Made by a program: the position numbers and the translations under genes. A stretch of DNA of 30,915 nucleotides, from positions 1 to 30,915 of the forward strand of contig DATKYV010000117.1 of the NCBI GenBank assembly GCA_035528275.1, written 5' to 3'. The first letter of the stretch is position 1. Each line of letters opens with the position of its first letter. The stretch is from DATKYV01 sp035528275. Lineage in GTDB: Bacteria; Acidobacteriota; Terriglobia; UBA7540. The notes under the pieces are model-generated. The model was not told the origin of the DNA. It made no database searches and worked only from the letters and a program-made list of their open reading frames with translations. This document shows, one piece after another, positions 17,635-25,559 of this stretch.

Positions 17635-18339
17635 ATGAAAGTAACAGATCTCAGGTCAGCACGTCTAAACGCCGGGTGGAGCCAGGCGAAAGCAGCTTAC
17701 CGTCTGCGCGTGTCCCAACCCTACGTCGCCATGCTAGAGAGCGGAGAGCGGCGACTTACGCCCCGGCTTGCCCGAAGGGCTCGGAAGGTATTTCGTCTGC
17801 CGCCGACCGCGCTGCCCTTACCCCAAACACCTGAGACACGCCTGAGCGGAAACGCTTCTCAAACCCTGGCAGAAGAGCTTGCTGCCTTAGGCTACGATGG
17901 CTTTGCTTACTTGCGCCAACGGCGACGGTGGAAGAAGAACCCTGCGGAGGTTCTGGTGGCAGCGCTCGCTCAGAGTGATCTGGAAGCGCGAGTCGTAGAG
18001 GCGCTTCCCTGGCTATTGCTCCGCTACCGAGACATGGACGCGGAGTGGCTTGTCAGCCAGGCTAAGCTCAGAGACCTCCAGAACCGTCTCGGTTTCGTGG
18101 TGACTTTGGCGCGACAAGTCGCCGAAAGGGAAGAAGGTCGCGACACGGGCGGCGTCCAGGCGCTTGCCCAGCTAGAAGCGGCCTTGGAGCGCAGCCGCCT
18201 TGCTCGGTCGGATACACTGTGCAAGGCCTCCCTGACGCCGCGCGAGGAACAATGGCTGAAGGAAAACCGCCCTGCCGGGGCCGAGCGCTGGAATCTCTTG
18301 ACGGATTGGCGAGCTGAGGCCCTACCCTATGCTCACTAG
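17635..18339 (+). CDS. XRE-type HTH protein, probable antitoxin
   Basis: 234 residues. Residues 6-55 are a Cro/C1-type helix-turn-helix: LRSARLNAGWSQAKAAYRLRVSQPYVAMLESGERRL, with the recognition helix at SQPYVAMLESG. The remaining three quarters are helical and not assigned to a known domain; they may contact the partner. ATG 17635 follows GTG 17632, which would add one residue. The last codons overlap, by 11 bases, the ATG (18329) of a nucleotidyltransferase-like frame, the arrangement of a translationally coupled antitoxin-toxin pair. Likely role: neutralise the partner and repress the promoter through the palindrome at 17604-17620. Its isolation between two signalling operons and its different gene style suggest horizontal arrival. 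Confidence 0.82.
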   Translation: MKVTDLRSARLNAGWSQAKAAYRLRVSQPYVAMLESGERRLTPRLARRARKVFRLPPTALPLPQTPETRLSGNASQTLAEELAALGYDGFAYLRQRRRWKKNPAEVLVAALAQSDLEARVVEALPWLLLRYRDMDAEWLVSQAKLRDLQNRLGFVVTLARQVAEREEGRDTGGVQALAQLEAALERSRLARSDTLCKASLTPREEQWLKENRPAGAERWNLLTDWRAEALPYAH

Positions 18340-18892
18340 TCGGCGTTTTAACGAACCCTTGCCCTCACCCTGGGGTTAGTTTCTAAGAGAAGTTGACGGG
18401 ATTCTTCCTGAAGTCGTCGAGCTTCACTGTTTGGGAGGTTTTGTTGTTAGCGTTCTGTACGGGCTGCCTCGGCCAACCGCTGACATCGATTTCCTTGCAG
18501 TCCGCCCTCCCGACCGGGCGGCCCTTCTCCAGACAATCGCCGGACGGGGATCCAAGCTCGCCAAGAAGTATGGGTTGTATCTTCAGCAGGTCGGCGTGGT
18601 CAGTTATCCAGAGGATTACGAAGAAAGGTTGATACCCATCGCTCCCCGATACTTCCGGAACCTTCGCCTGATGGCGCTGGAGGCGTACGACCTCGTCCTC
18701 TCGAAGATAGAAAGAAATACTCAGAAAGACCGAGAGGACGTTGAATACTTGGCTAAGAATGTTCCCCTGGATGCCGAAGTTCTTCGCGAGCGATACCACA
18801 AAGAGTTTCGACCAGCCTTGGCAGGGCCTATCGCCCAAAGGCACGATACGACACTCGACTTGTGGATAGATGCCTACTTTCCTCCCAAATAG
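18329..18892 (+). pseudogene. Nucleotidyltransferase-like toxin (DUF6036/AbiEii-like) with in-frame amber codon
   Basis: Reading from ATG 18329 the frame gives MLTSRRFNEPLPSPWG, then TAG at 18377-18379, then FLREVDGILPEVVELH and onward to a stop at 18890-18892, about 187 codons in all. After the stop comes CLGGFVVSVLYGLPRPTADIDFL, a nucleotidyltransferase GG...D-x-D core, and helical regions ending LWIDAYFPPK. Sequence on both sides of the TAG reads as one protein without a frameshift, so a single nonsense change (for example from GAG or CAG) best explains it. Alternatives are reinitiation at TTG 18431, which would remove the first helix but keep the GG motif, amber read-through, or a sequencing error. 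The upstream HTH gene is intact. Inactive toxin with preserved antitoxin is a common decay state. Confidence 0.75.
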
Positions 18893-19223
18893 CTCGAGGC
18901 ACGCTTTTCAACTCCAAGAAATTCAGCAGATGGATGGGACCTGTTCCAGCCCCCCGTTCCCCTTGCCCCCAGCCGGGGATGATCGTCCATTCAAAATCTC
19001 TAGCTCGCCGACCGGGACCAAGCTTTTAACAAATGGCAGGAATGTGGTGGAGCGAGAACGGCTGTTGTGTTTCGGTCGGCCCTAAAAGCAAGTTACGCTC
19101 GGAATTGTTTCGATGGCCGCCGTGTTTTTTCCCTAATCGACCCGCAAAACGTACACGCCAGCCTGTAGCAGAGAAGCTCCACAGTGCCGGTTCCCAAACC
19201 CTGATTTTTTCCCTGCGAAAGTC
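18893..19223. other. Intergenic region without recognised features
   Basis: 331 bp between the toxin frame and the convergent FHA gene. No gene, RNA or clear terminator was found on either strand. Confidence 0.5.
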
Positions 19224-20435
19224 CTAGGTCTGCTTGATGGAGACGCGGAAGAGCTGCTCTCCCAGGAAGAACTCGTCGCCGTCTTTCAGTTCGGTTTCCG
19301 CCCGGATTCGCCGGTAAACGCCGTTGCGGCTGTTCAAATCCTGGAGAATAAACCGCCCGGGTTGGGCGACGACGCGCGCGTGGGTCCCTGACATGTAGGG
19401 ATCGTTCTTGAAGATCAAATCGCCCTTGGATCTTCCCAGCGTGGTTTCGGGTTTCTCCAGGTTGAACACCTCGACGACCTCGCCGGACAACTGAATGCGC
19501 TCCAGTTTCGCGGTCACGGGTCCTTTCTGGAGTTTGGGGGCGCCCATCATGACTTGAGTCCCCTCGGGCGAGCCCTCGTCCATGCTCTGCGTGGTAAATC
19601 GGAAAAGCTCCCGGCCGATGAGGAAAACGTCGCCGGGCTGGAGCTCGCTGTCCTGCCTCTGCTTGGTGAAAGTCCCGTTCCGGCTTTTCAGGTCATTCAG
19701 AAACAGTTTACCTTCGCGCACCACCAGCGAAGCATGACGAGGCGAAAGCAGAGCGTCGCTCTGGTAAGTAACGTCGCAATTCTCCCGGCCGATGGTGGTT
19801 TCCTTGATGAGGTGCGTGGTCTTTCCGATGGAGCCGTCCGGCTTGACCTCCGTGAAGCTGGCATCGATTTCAGGCGCATGAAGGCCCGTGAACAACTGCG
19901 TGCCTTCCGCTGAAGGAGCAGGCGGTGGAGTGGGTCGAGGCGGCGGAGTGGGCCGAGGCTCCGGTGCAGGGGCAGGGCGAGCAGCGGCCGGTGGCGCCGG
20001 CGGCACGCGCACGGGCTCCGGCGGTTTCGCGACGGCCGGTGGTTGAGCCTTGGGGGGCGGGGGCGCGGGCTTCGCTGGAGGTCTGGCAGCCGGGTGCGGC
20101 GGAGCGGGTTTTCGGACCACCGGCTGAGGCATGGGCTGGGTGGGTGCCGCAGCAGGCCGTTCCGGTGGACGAGGCGCGGCGGGGGCGGGAGCCCGCAGGG
20201 GCGCTCCGCAAAAGCCGCAGAACCTGCTTCCCGGCGGAAGGGGCTTCCGGCACTTCGAGCAGATCACTTGGCCTCCCGCCGGCGGGGCCGCGGGACGTGG
20301 AGGTGGAGCGGCCGCTCCCGCGGACATCGGCTTGCCACACTGCGAGCACACATTCGCTGAGCCGGGGTTGGGCGCTCCGCAGGACGGGCATCGGATGTAG
20401 CGCACCGTCCCTTGATCGCTGGGTTCGTTGGCCAT
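19224..20435 (-). CDS. Double zinc-ribbon, double-FHA protein
   Basis: 403 residues, cytoplasmic adaptor. Two zinc ribbons lie at about 16-34 (CPSCG, CSQCG) and 59-76 (CSKCR, CGFCG), followed by a roughly 90-residue Pro/Ala linker. FHA-1 lies at about 205-280 (GRENCD, SPRHAS, SRNGTF) and FHA-2 at 315-400 (LGRSKGD, SGTHARV, SRNGVY), both with the phosphothreonine-pocket Arg, Ser, His and Asn. The same EGTQ tetrapeptide stands before each FHA domain. ATG 20435 is chosen because AGGAA lies six bases upstream; GTG 20441 would touch that site. It is the last gene of the six-gene leftward set, 42 bp after the PHP gene. Likely role: recruit phosphorylated partners of the kinase. Confidence 0.9.
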   Translation of the reverse strand: MANEPSDQGTVRYIRCPSCGAPNPGSANVCSQCGKPMSAGAAAPPPRPAAPPAGGQVICSKCRKPLPPGSRFCGFCGAPLRAPAPAAPRPPERPAAAPTQPMPQPVVRKPAPPHPAARPPAKPAPPPPKAQPPAVAKPPEPVRVPPAPPAAARPAPAPEPRPTPPPRPTPPPAPSAEGTQLFTGLHAPEIDASFTEVKPDGSIGKTTHLIKETTIGRENCDVTYQSDALLSPRHASLVVREGKLFLNDLKSRNGTFTKQRQDSELQPGDVFLIGRELFRFTTQSMDEGSPEGTQVMMGAPKLQKGPVTAKLERIQLSGEVVEVFNLEKPETTLGRSKGDLIFKNDPYMSGTHARVVAQPGRFILQDLNSRNGVYRRIRAETELKDGDEFFLGEQLFRVSIKQT

Positions 20436-20477
20436 GATCACTTCCTCGCAGGCTGGGTTGGAATTACTCCAAGGGCT

Positions 20478-22418
20478 TCATCTCCCGGTGACTCGCACCC
20501 AGAGGGGGTTAGTATAGCAGCGAAATTCCTCTTCGGCACCATTTCGCGTTCGGGCTTCCAGGCGGACGGTCCCCCACGCGCTTCCCAGTTTCTCGAGGTA
20601 AGCCCCCAGGTCCAGGGAATGAAGACTCCCACTGACAAGCGATTCTCCCGCCGGGATGGGGATCTCCTGCGGTTCGGTCTCGCCGGCTGCCGAGCCTACA
20701 ATCAAGCGAAGGGAAACGAGGGGGCCGAATTCCTCGCTGCTCACCCAAAAGAGTTGAAGGGGCTGGAGCGACTGGGCGGTGAAGGTGGCGTGCCCGCCGG
20801 GAAGGATATCCTCCGGGTCGTCGAGGCTTCCATTGGCATTTCGATCGAATCCCGCGATGAGAAGCGGGCCGTTGCTGAGAACGCTTCGACCGTCGCGCAG
20901 TGCTCGAAGAACTTCTTCGCCCTTCGGCCCCATGCCGTTGGGACAGTGGACCACCGTGGAAAGTTTTCCCAGCGCATTGTCCTCTCCATACCCGGTAATG
21001 CCGCGCATGGGCTTTGAAAAATCCACCGCGTCCATCGTCCCCTCATAGTTCAGGTCGCCGTGAGCGTCCGATCCTGCGGCCAGGAAGACCTTGAACGCGG
21101 GGGCGTCGCCGTCGCTCGTCGAGGCCGCCAGGCTTTTCCTGAGCAGTGGACGCCAGCCCAGATCGATTCCTTTCTCCAGCCGAGCGTATTGGTCGGATTC
21201 CGGGTCGGGATGAAAACAAGTGCGGGGGTCGCGGTCGCGCTGAATGCAGTAAGGGTCGCGCGCATTATCGGCGGTGGCAGTGGTGGCCCGGTTCCAGGGC
21301 TCCAGTCCCACTAGGCCGGGATTCAGTTTCTTCCCCTCCGGGTCGAGGAAATCGATATCCACGTCCCAGGAGCCGCCTCTAAGCACGGGACTGACCGGAT
21401 CGAAAGGGTGCGCCGCGTAGGCAAAGCCGCCTGCGGCGGCAACTCTCGCCAGGGCCTCGCGGAGCGGCAGAGCGGGTGAGGTGAGGGAACCGTCGCCCGT
21501 GAGGATGACTTCCTCGCCCGAGCCTTGTGCGAACCCCCGATCCGGGTTCTCGGGAGACGGGGCAACAACCATGTGAATTGTGGTCAGTAGGCCCGCCTTA
21601 CCCGAGGCCACGGTAAGCTCTTCGCCGCGAATGAAAAGGAATCTGCCGTCGCGGTATTTCCCCGCCTCGCGCAATTCCTCCGCGTAACTCTCTGCGGTGA
21701 GATCGGTGGCATGGTCGGCCAGAAGAATCCAATTTAAGTCCGCCTGCAGAGCCGCCTGCTTGGTCACGCTCAGGGGATAGCCCCGCTCGGCGGCATTGTT
21801 GGTGAACATGCAGTGGTAATGCATGTCGCCGCGGTACCAGCCGGGAAGGGAGGGAAGCGGCGGAGCGCTGCGCCGCACGCGAAGGAAAATATCCTGACTG
21901 GGCCATCCCTCAACCCGAAACGAAACACGAAGGTCGAGGGAAGGGAACGGGCCGCCAATGAAGTGCCGGTGTAGATAGTTTTCGATGGTCTCCCGAGGGA
22001 GCTGGAGGGTCTTGCTCATCCGGTCGGGGACGATGAAGGGCTCATTGCCGGCTCCCAACGGCAACGGCTGCGGCGCGAATTCGCGGGACGTGCCGGCCGG
22101 TTTGACGAAGATGTCGACACCTTCCACCTTCAGCGGCGGCCGGGTGATGTACTGGCTTACCGCCGTCGCCGCGCTGTGGCCCGTTCTTTCCACTCCGTTG
22201 ATGATTTCGAGAAAGACCGGGAGGTAGGGATCGTCACGGTTGCGCAAGGCGTACGGGGCGTCGGCACGGAAAAAGACTCCGGTCCTCGATGCCGTGCGTT
22301 GAAGCTCGGACACGGTCGTTTCCTGCGAGCCAGCCGGGGCGACTGGAGGAAGCAGGGAAACGAATCCCAGTACAAGAATGCAAGTCGCGGCTGGTGATTT
22401 TCCCAAGAATGGTTTCAC
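20478..22418 (-). CDS. Exported PHP-domain metallohydrolase-like protein
   Basis: 646 residues. GTG 22418 overlaps the upstream stop as GTGA, and a signal peptide follows at once (hydrophobic core about 11-27, then APAGS), so this start is much better than a longer frame running into the preceding gene. Residues about 195-560 carry a PHP-type metal site: GDMHYHCMF (H200, H202), LLADHATDL (D235, H236), RGEE (266-267), IHMVV (H282), AYAAHPFDP and GSDAHGD. N- and C-terminal beta-rich parts flank it. PHP proteins are phosphoesterases or related hydrolases; secreted, long forms like this one have no settled substrate. Translational coupling to the protease-like gene implies a joint periplasmic function. 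Confidence 0.85.
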   Translation of the reverse strand: MKPFLGKSPAATCILVLGFVSLLPPVAPAGSQETTVSELQRTASRTGVFFRADAPYALRNRDDPYLPVFLEIINGVERTGHSAATAVSQYITRPPLKVEGVDIFVKPAGTSREFAPQPLPLGAGNEPFIVPDRMSKTLQLPRETIENYLHRHFIGGPFPSLDLRVSFRVEGWPSQDIFLRVRRSAPPLPSLPGWYRGDMHYHCMFTNNAAERGYPLSVTKQAALQADLNWILLADHATDLTAESYAEELREAGKYRDGRFLFIRGEELTVASGKAGLLTTIHMVVAPSPENPDRGFAQGSGEEVILTGDGSLTSPALPLREALARVAAAGGFAYAAHPFDPVSPVLRGGSWDVDIDFLDPEGKKLNPGLVGLEPWNRATTATADNARDPYCIQRDRDPRTCFHPDPESDQYARLEKGIDLGWRPLLRKSLAASTSDGDAPAFKVFLAAGSDAHGDLNYEGTMDAVDFSKPMRGITGYGEDNALGKLSTVVHCPNGMGPKGEEVLRALRDGRSVLSNGPLLIAGFDRNANGSLDDPEDILPGGHATFTAQSLQPLQLFWVSSEEFGPLVSLRLIVGSAAGETEPQEIPIPAGESLVSGSLHSLDLGAYLEKLGSAWGTVRLEARTRNGAEEEFRCYTNPLWVRVTGR

Positions 22419-23860
22419 TTGACCAGGTTTTGGAACGCCTTGACGGGAATGCACTCGTTGCTGCCGCCGGAGACGCCCAGCACTTTTCCGTCGGCGGAGA
22501 CCAGCGGCGCTCCGGACTCGCCCGGGCTCATCACATGCGCCAGCGTAATCCAGGGCCCGTCCCACGACGCCTGCACCCAGAAGGGTTTGGGTTCGGCCAT
22601 CGGCCGGCTCAGGGCGAAGGGAAATCCCAGCAGCGCCGTTTTCAAGTCCGAGTTGAGTTCGGTCGCGGGGTCGGCAAGGGGGAGCGGCTGGAAGCCCTCC
22701 CCGATTAGGCGCAGCAGGGCCACATCATTCTCTCCCTCCGCGTGCAGGGAAAGCGTGGCCTCCTCGCCCGTATCAGGGTCCCGGTAATCGCGGTCTTCCA
22801 TTCGGTCGCGCGGCGTCTTCAGAACCTCGAGGGTTTTCTTCTCGGTGCCAAAAGCCGCGTCAAACGCCGGTTGGCCTTGAGCGGAGAGAATTCGCGCCCC
22901 CACCGGCCACGCGGCCAGCCGGTAGCTCTTCTCTTCGAACTTCAGGCCGTAGCGCTTCGTGAGGAAGGCGATTTGCGGGTCGAATTTCCACGGCTGGATG
23001 ACGCGTTTGGCGGTGAGCATCTTCCCGTCCGTGCTGATGACGAATCCCGTTCCCGACTGGCTGAAAGTCTCCGCAGCCCCTGTGCTCGGGTCCCGCAGCG
23101 CGTATTCGCAGTAGAGCAAGTAGATGGAGTCCCGCCCGATTGTCGCAAGCTTACGATCTTCGGCGATCTTCTTCAGGTGCTCCCGGGCCAGGGCCGCCGC
23201 GGCTTCGGTGGCGGGGTTCGCCAAGGTGTCGAGGATCGAGCTGGCCGCCATCTTGAGCAACGGATTTCCCGAAAACATCTCCAGAGGCACTTCCTCATCC
23301 ACCGGCACCGGCAGGACCAGGCGCCGGGCGCGCAGAGCGACCTTCTCCAGCACGTTGAGCTTGACCTCGATGAAGCTCTGCCCGGTGATTCGCAGCGAGT
23401 CGCGGTTCACAATTTCCTGAAGCGGCTTGACCGACTCGAGGTCGGCGAAGACGATGGAGCACTTGAGCGGCGCCGGCAGGTCGACGACGTCTTCTTTCGA
23501 GACCTTGAATTCCGTCTCATAAGGCTCGATGTGGACCGGAATGCCGTTGACCCGGAAATCTTGAAAATGGATTCGGCGTATGGTCGCCGACCGATCAACC
23601 GGCTTGACGCTCATGGAGAGGTCGAGAACCAGGCGTTCCAGGTTGATATCCTCATAGGCCATGCCCCGGTAGATGACGGGATTCTCCACCTGTTCCCCGG
23701 GCTTCAGATTGTCGGGGAGGCGATAGACCTTGGCACCGCGCAATTCAGTGGGAAGCTGCTCCTTGGCGGGCCCGCCCTGCTGCGCCGGGACTCGCCCCGG
23801 CATCATCAGGATAAGCAGCACTGAGCAAAGGATTCTGGGAATCGTCTTCGGGGAACGCAT
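22415..23860 (-). CDS. Exported trypsin-fold protein with degraded catalytic triad
   Basis: 481 residues from ATG 23860, where a signal peptide begins (IPRILCSVLLILMMPGRVPA-QQ). A longer frame to 24079 overlaps the cyclase gene and has no signal. The N-terminal 250 residues are beta-rich and unassigned. The C-terminal 230 resemble S1C/HtrA-type trypsin proteases: SGTGFVISTDGKMLTAKRVI, then ENDVALLRL (Asp379) and SPGESGAPLVSADGKVLGVSGG (Ser449). The catalytic His position in the usual T-A-x-H-V-I is Arg286 (CGC at 23005-23003), one transition away from CAC. It is therefore probably not a classical protease; a binding role or a recently inactivated enzyme are both possible. It overlaps the PHP gene by four bases and sits 40 bp after the cyclase gene. 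Confidence 0.82.
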   Translation of the reverse strand: MRSPKTIPRILCSVLLILMMPGRVPAQQGGPAKEQLPTELRGAKVYRLPDNLKPGEQVENPVIYRGMAYEDINLERLVLDLSMSVKPVDRSATIRRIHFQDFRVNGIPVHIEPYETEFKVSKEDVVDLPAPLKCSIVFADLESVKPLQEIVNRDSLRITGQSFIEVKLNVLEKVALRARRLVLPVPVDEEVPLEMFSGNPLLKMAASSILDTLANPATEAAAALAREHLKKIAEDRKLATIGRDSIYLLYCEYALRDPSTGAAETFSQSGTGFVISTDGKMLTAKRVIQPWKFDPQIAFLTKRYGLKFEEKSYRLAAWPVGARILSAQGQPAFDAAFGTEKKTLEVLKTPRDRMEDRDYRDPDTGEEATLSLHAEGENDVALLRLIGEGFQPLPLADPATELNSDLKTALLGFPFALSRPMAEPKPFWVQASWDGPWITLAHVMSPGESGAPLVSADGKVLGVSGGSNECIPVKAFQNLVK

Positions 23861-23900
23861 GGCCGTCTGCGCGCGGCTTGTCGGCACTGCGGAGGACACT

Positions 23901-25544
23901 TCAGGAGGCCGCCTGCGCGCCGGGAGGCTCTTGAAGAGCCTCATCCCACATGATCTCGTAGATTTCAACAGGAGTTTCCCGGCCCTTGACGCGAATCGGT
24001 TCGAGCTTCCGGGCGGGCAGGCTACCGCCCAATTGCCGGAAGGTCGAATCGGAAACCAGGATCTGGCGCCCTGCGGCATTGGCGCACAGCCGCGAAGCGA
24101 TGTTCACAGCATCACCGATCACCGTGTAGTCCATCCTCCGTGAGGAACCGATGTTGCCGGCGGTCACCGGTCCGGTATTCACCCCAATGCCCGCCTGCAC
24201 GGGGGGCTGACCTCGATTCTGCCAGTCGAGGTTGAGTTGCGCCAAAGCGCGTTGCATTTCGACGGCGGTCTTTACCGAGCGAGCCGCGTCGTCGGGCCGG
24301 GCGATCGGCGCGCCGAACACCGCCATGATGCCATCCCCCAGGTACTTGTCCAGAGTTCCCCCGTTGTCGAAAATCAGGTCGGTCATTTCGGTGAAGTATT
24401 CGTTCAACAGTTCCACAACCTTCTGCGGGGCCATCTTCTCAGCCATGCGGGTGAAGTTGCGGATATCGGCAAAGAGGATGGTGACCGTCTGGTTTTCCCC
24501 GCCCAGGTGGATCTCATCCGGGCTGGCAAGAATCTTCTCCACGATGGCCGAGCTGAGGAAGCGTTCCAAGGCTTTGCGTTCCACCACGCGCCGCGAAAGC
24601 TCATCGTGGGACCGGGCGTTGTCGAAGCTGATGGCCGCCTCGGCGGCGATAACAGAGAAGATGCTCAGCTCCTCTTTGGAGAATGCGTACGGTTGGGTCA
24701 GGCAGTCGACGTAAAAGAGCCCGAAAACCTTGTCCTTGTAAATCAGCGGGGCACACATGGCCGAGCGGATGCCGGAAAGGCGCAGGGACTCGCTGCTGGA
24801 GAACCGCTCGTCACCCGCCACGTCGTAAATCAGCAGGGGAAGGCGTTCGGTGGTGACCCGCTCGATGAGCGTGTTGCTGAGCACCACGCCTCGGGGATCT
24901 TTTTTCAGGTTCTCGTCCTTGTAGAGCAGGACGGCCGGTTTGAACCCGCCCTTTTCGTCGTAGAGCATCACGAAGCCGCGTTCCACGTTTTCCATCTGGA
25001 AAACCAGCTCCATCACTTGGTGCATAATCTCTTCCGGGGTCAAGACCGAGGAGAGCGTGTTGCCGACGGCAAGGAGCAGCTTGAGGAGGCTGTTCTCCTG
25101 CTCCAAGGTGTGGATGCGTTCCTCAATGGGCTCGGCGGGAGCCTTGCCCGGCTCGACGCGGACGCGCAGCGCGCTGGTGAGGTTTTTCGGAGAGACCAGC
25201 CCCTGCAGATTGTTGGCGGTGTCGGAACCGGCTTCCACATGGACGGGTTGCGGCGCGGCAACCTCGTAATTCAACTCGTACATCCCGATGTTCACCCGGT
25301 CCCGGTCCGCGAGGCGGTGCTCGCGGATTTGCTGGCCGTTGACGAAAACGCCGTTCAGGCTGCCCAGATCGTGCAGCAGAGTCGTGCCGCCCGGCAGCAC
25401 GCTGAGCCGCGCATGGTGGCGGGACACACTCGGATGGTCCAGGACCAGATCGTTCGACTCCGCGCGCCCTATGTTCACCGTGGGGTTGCTGATCTCGAAG
25501 ATCTGGGTTTCCCGCTTCGGGCCTGTAATCAGGAGTCTGGCCAT
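23901..25544 (-). CDS. FHA-GAF-class III adenylate cyclase
   Basis: 547 residues, soluble. FHA at about 20-95 (IGRAESND, SVSRHHARL, GSLNGVFVNG), a short helix (140-160), GAF at 165-310, then a cyclase homology domain at 350-530. The cyclase has both metal-binding aspartates (ILFAD360, LGD404G), K400 as purine-selecting residue, and N481 and R485 in GDAVNIASR. The second purine position is Thr474 (YTVIGD), not Asp, the Lys/Thr pairing of class IIIb cyclases such as cyanobacterial CyaB1/CyaC; class IIIb enzymes are often bicarbonate-responsive. Predicted to make cAMP, with output gated by phosphoprotein binding (FHA) and a small ligand (GAF). It lies third in the kinase-led operon, 15 bp after the coiled-coil gene. 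Confidence 0.93.
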   Translation of the reverse strand: MARLLITGPKRETQIFEISNPTVNIGRAESNDLVLDHPSVSRHHARLSVLPGGTTLLHDLGSLNGVFVNGQQIREHRLADRDRVNIGMYELNYEVAAPQPVHVEAGSDTANNLQGLVSPKNLTSALRVRVEPGKAPAEPIEERIHTLEQENSLLKLLLAVGNTLSSVLTPEEIMHQVMELVFQMENVERGFVMLYDEKGGFKPAVLLYKDENLKKDPRGVVLSNTLIERVTTERLPLLIYDVAGDERFSSSESLRLSGIRSAMCAPLIYKDKVFGLFYVDCLTQPYAFSKEELSIFSVIAAEAAISFDNARSHDELSRRVVERKALERFLSSAIVEKILASPDEIHLGGENQTVTILFADIRNFTRMAEKMAPQKVVELLNEYFTEMTDLIFDNGGTLDKYLGDGIMAVFGAPIARPDDAARSVKTAVEMQRALAQLNLDWQNRGQPPVQAGIGVNTGPVTAGNIGSSRRMDYTVIGDAVNIASRLCANAAGRQILVSDSTFRQLGGSLPARKLEPIRVKGRETPVEIYEIMWDEALQEPPGAQAAS

Positions 25545-25559
25545 GGGGAGATGTGTGCC

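Noticed and set aside
22419..22565. N-terminal extension of the PHP protein into the protease-like gene
   Set aside because: It overlaps conserved protease residues and would bury the signal peptide; GTG 22418 with the GTGA overlap is the better start.
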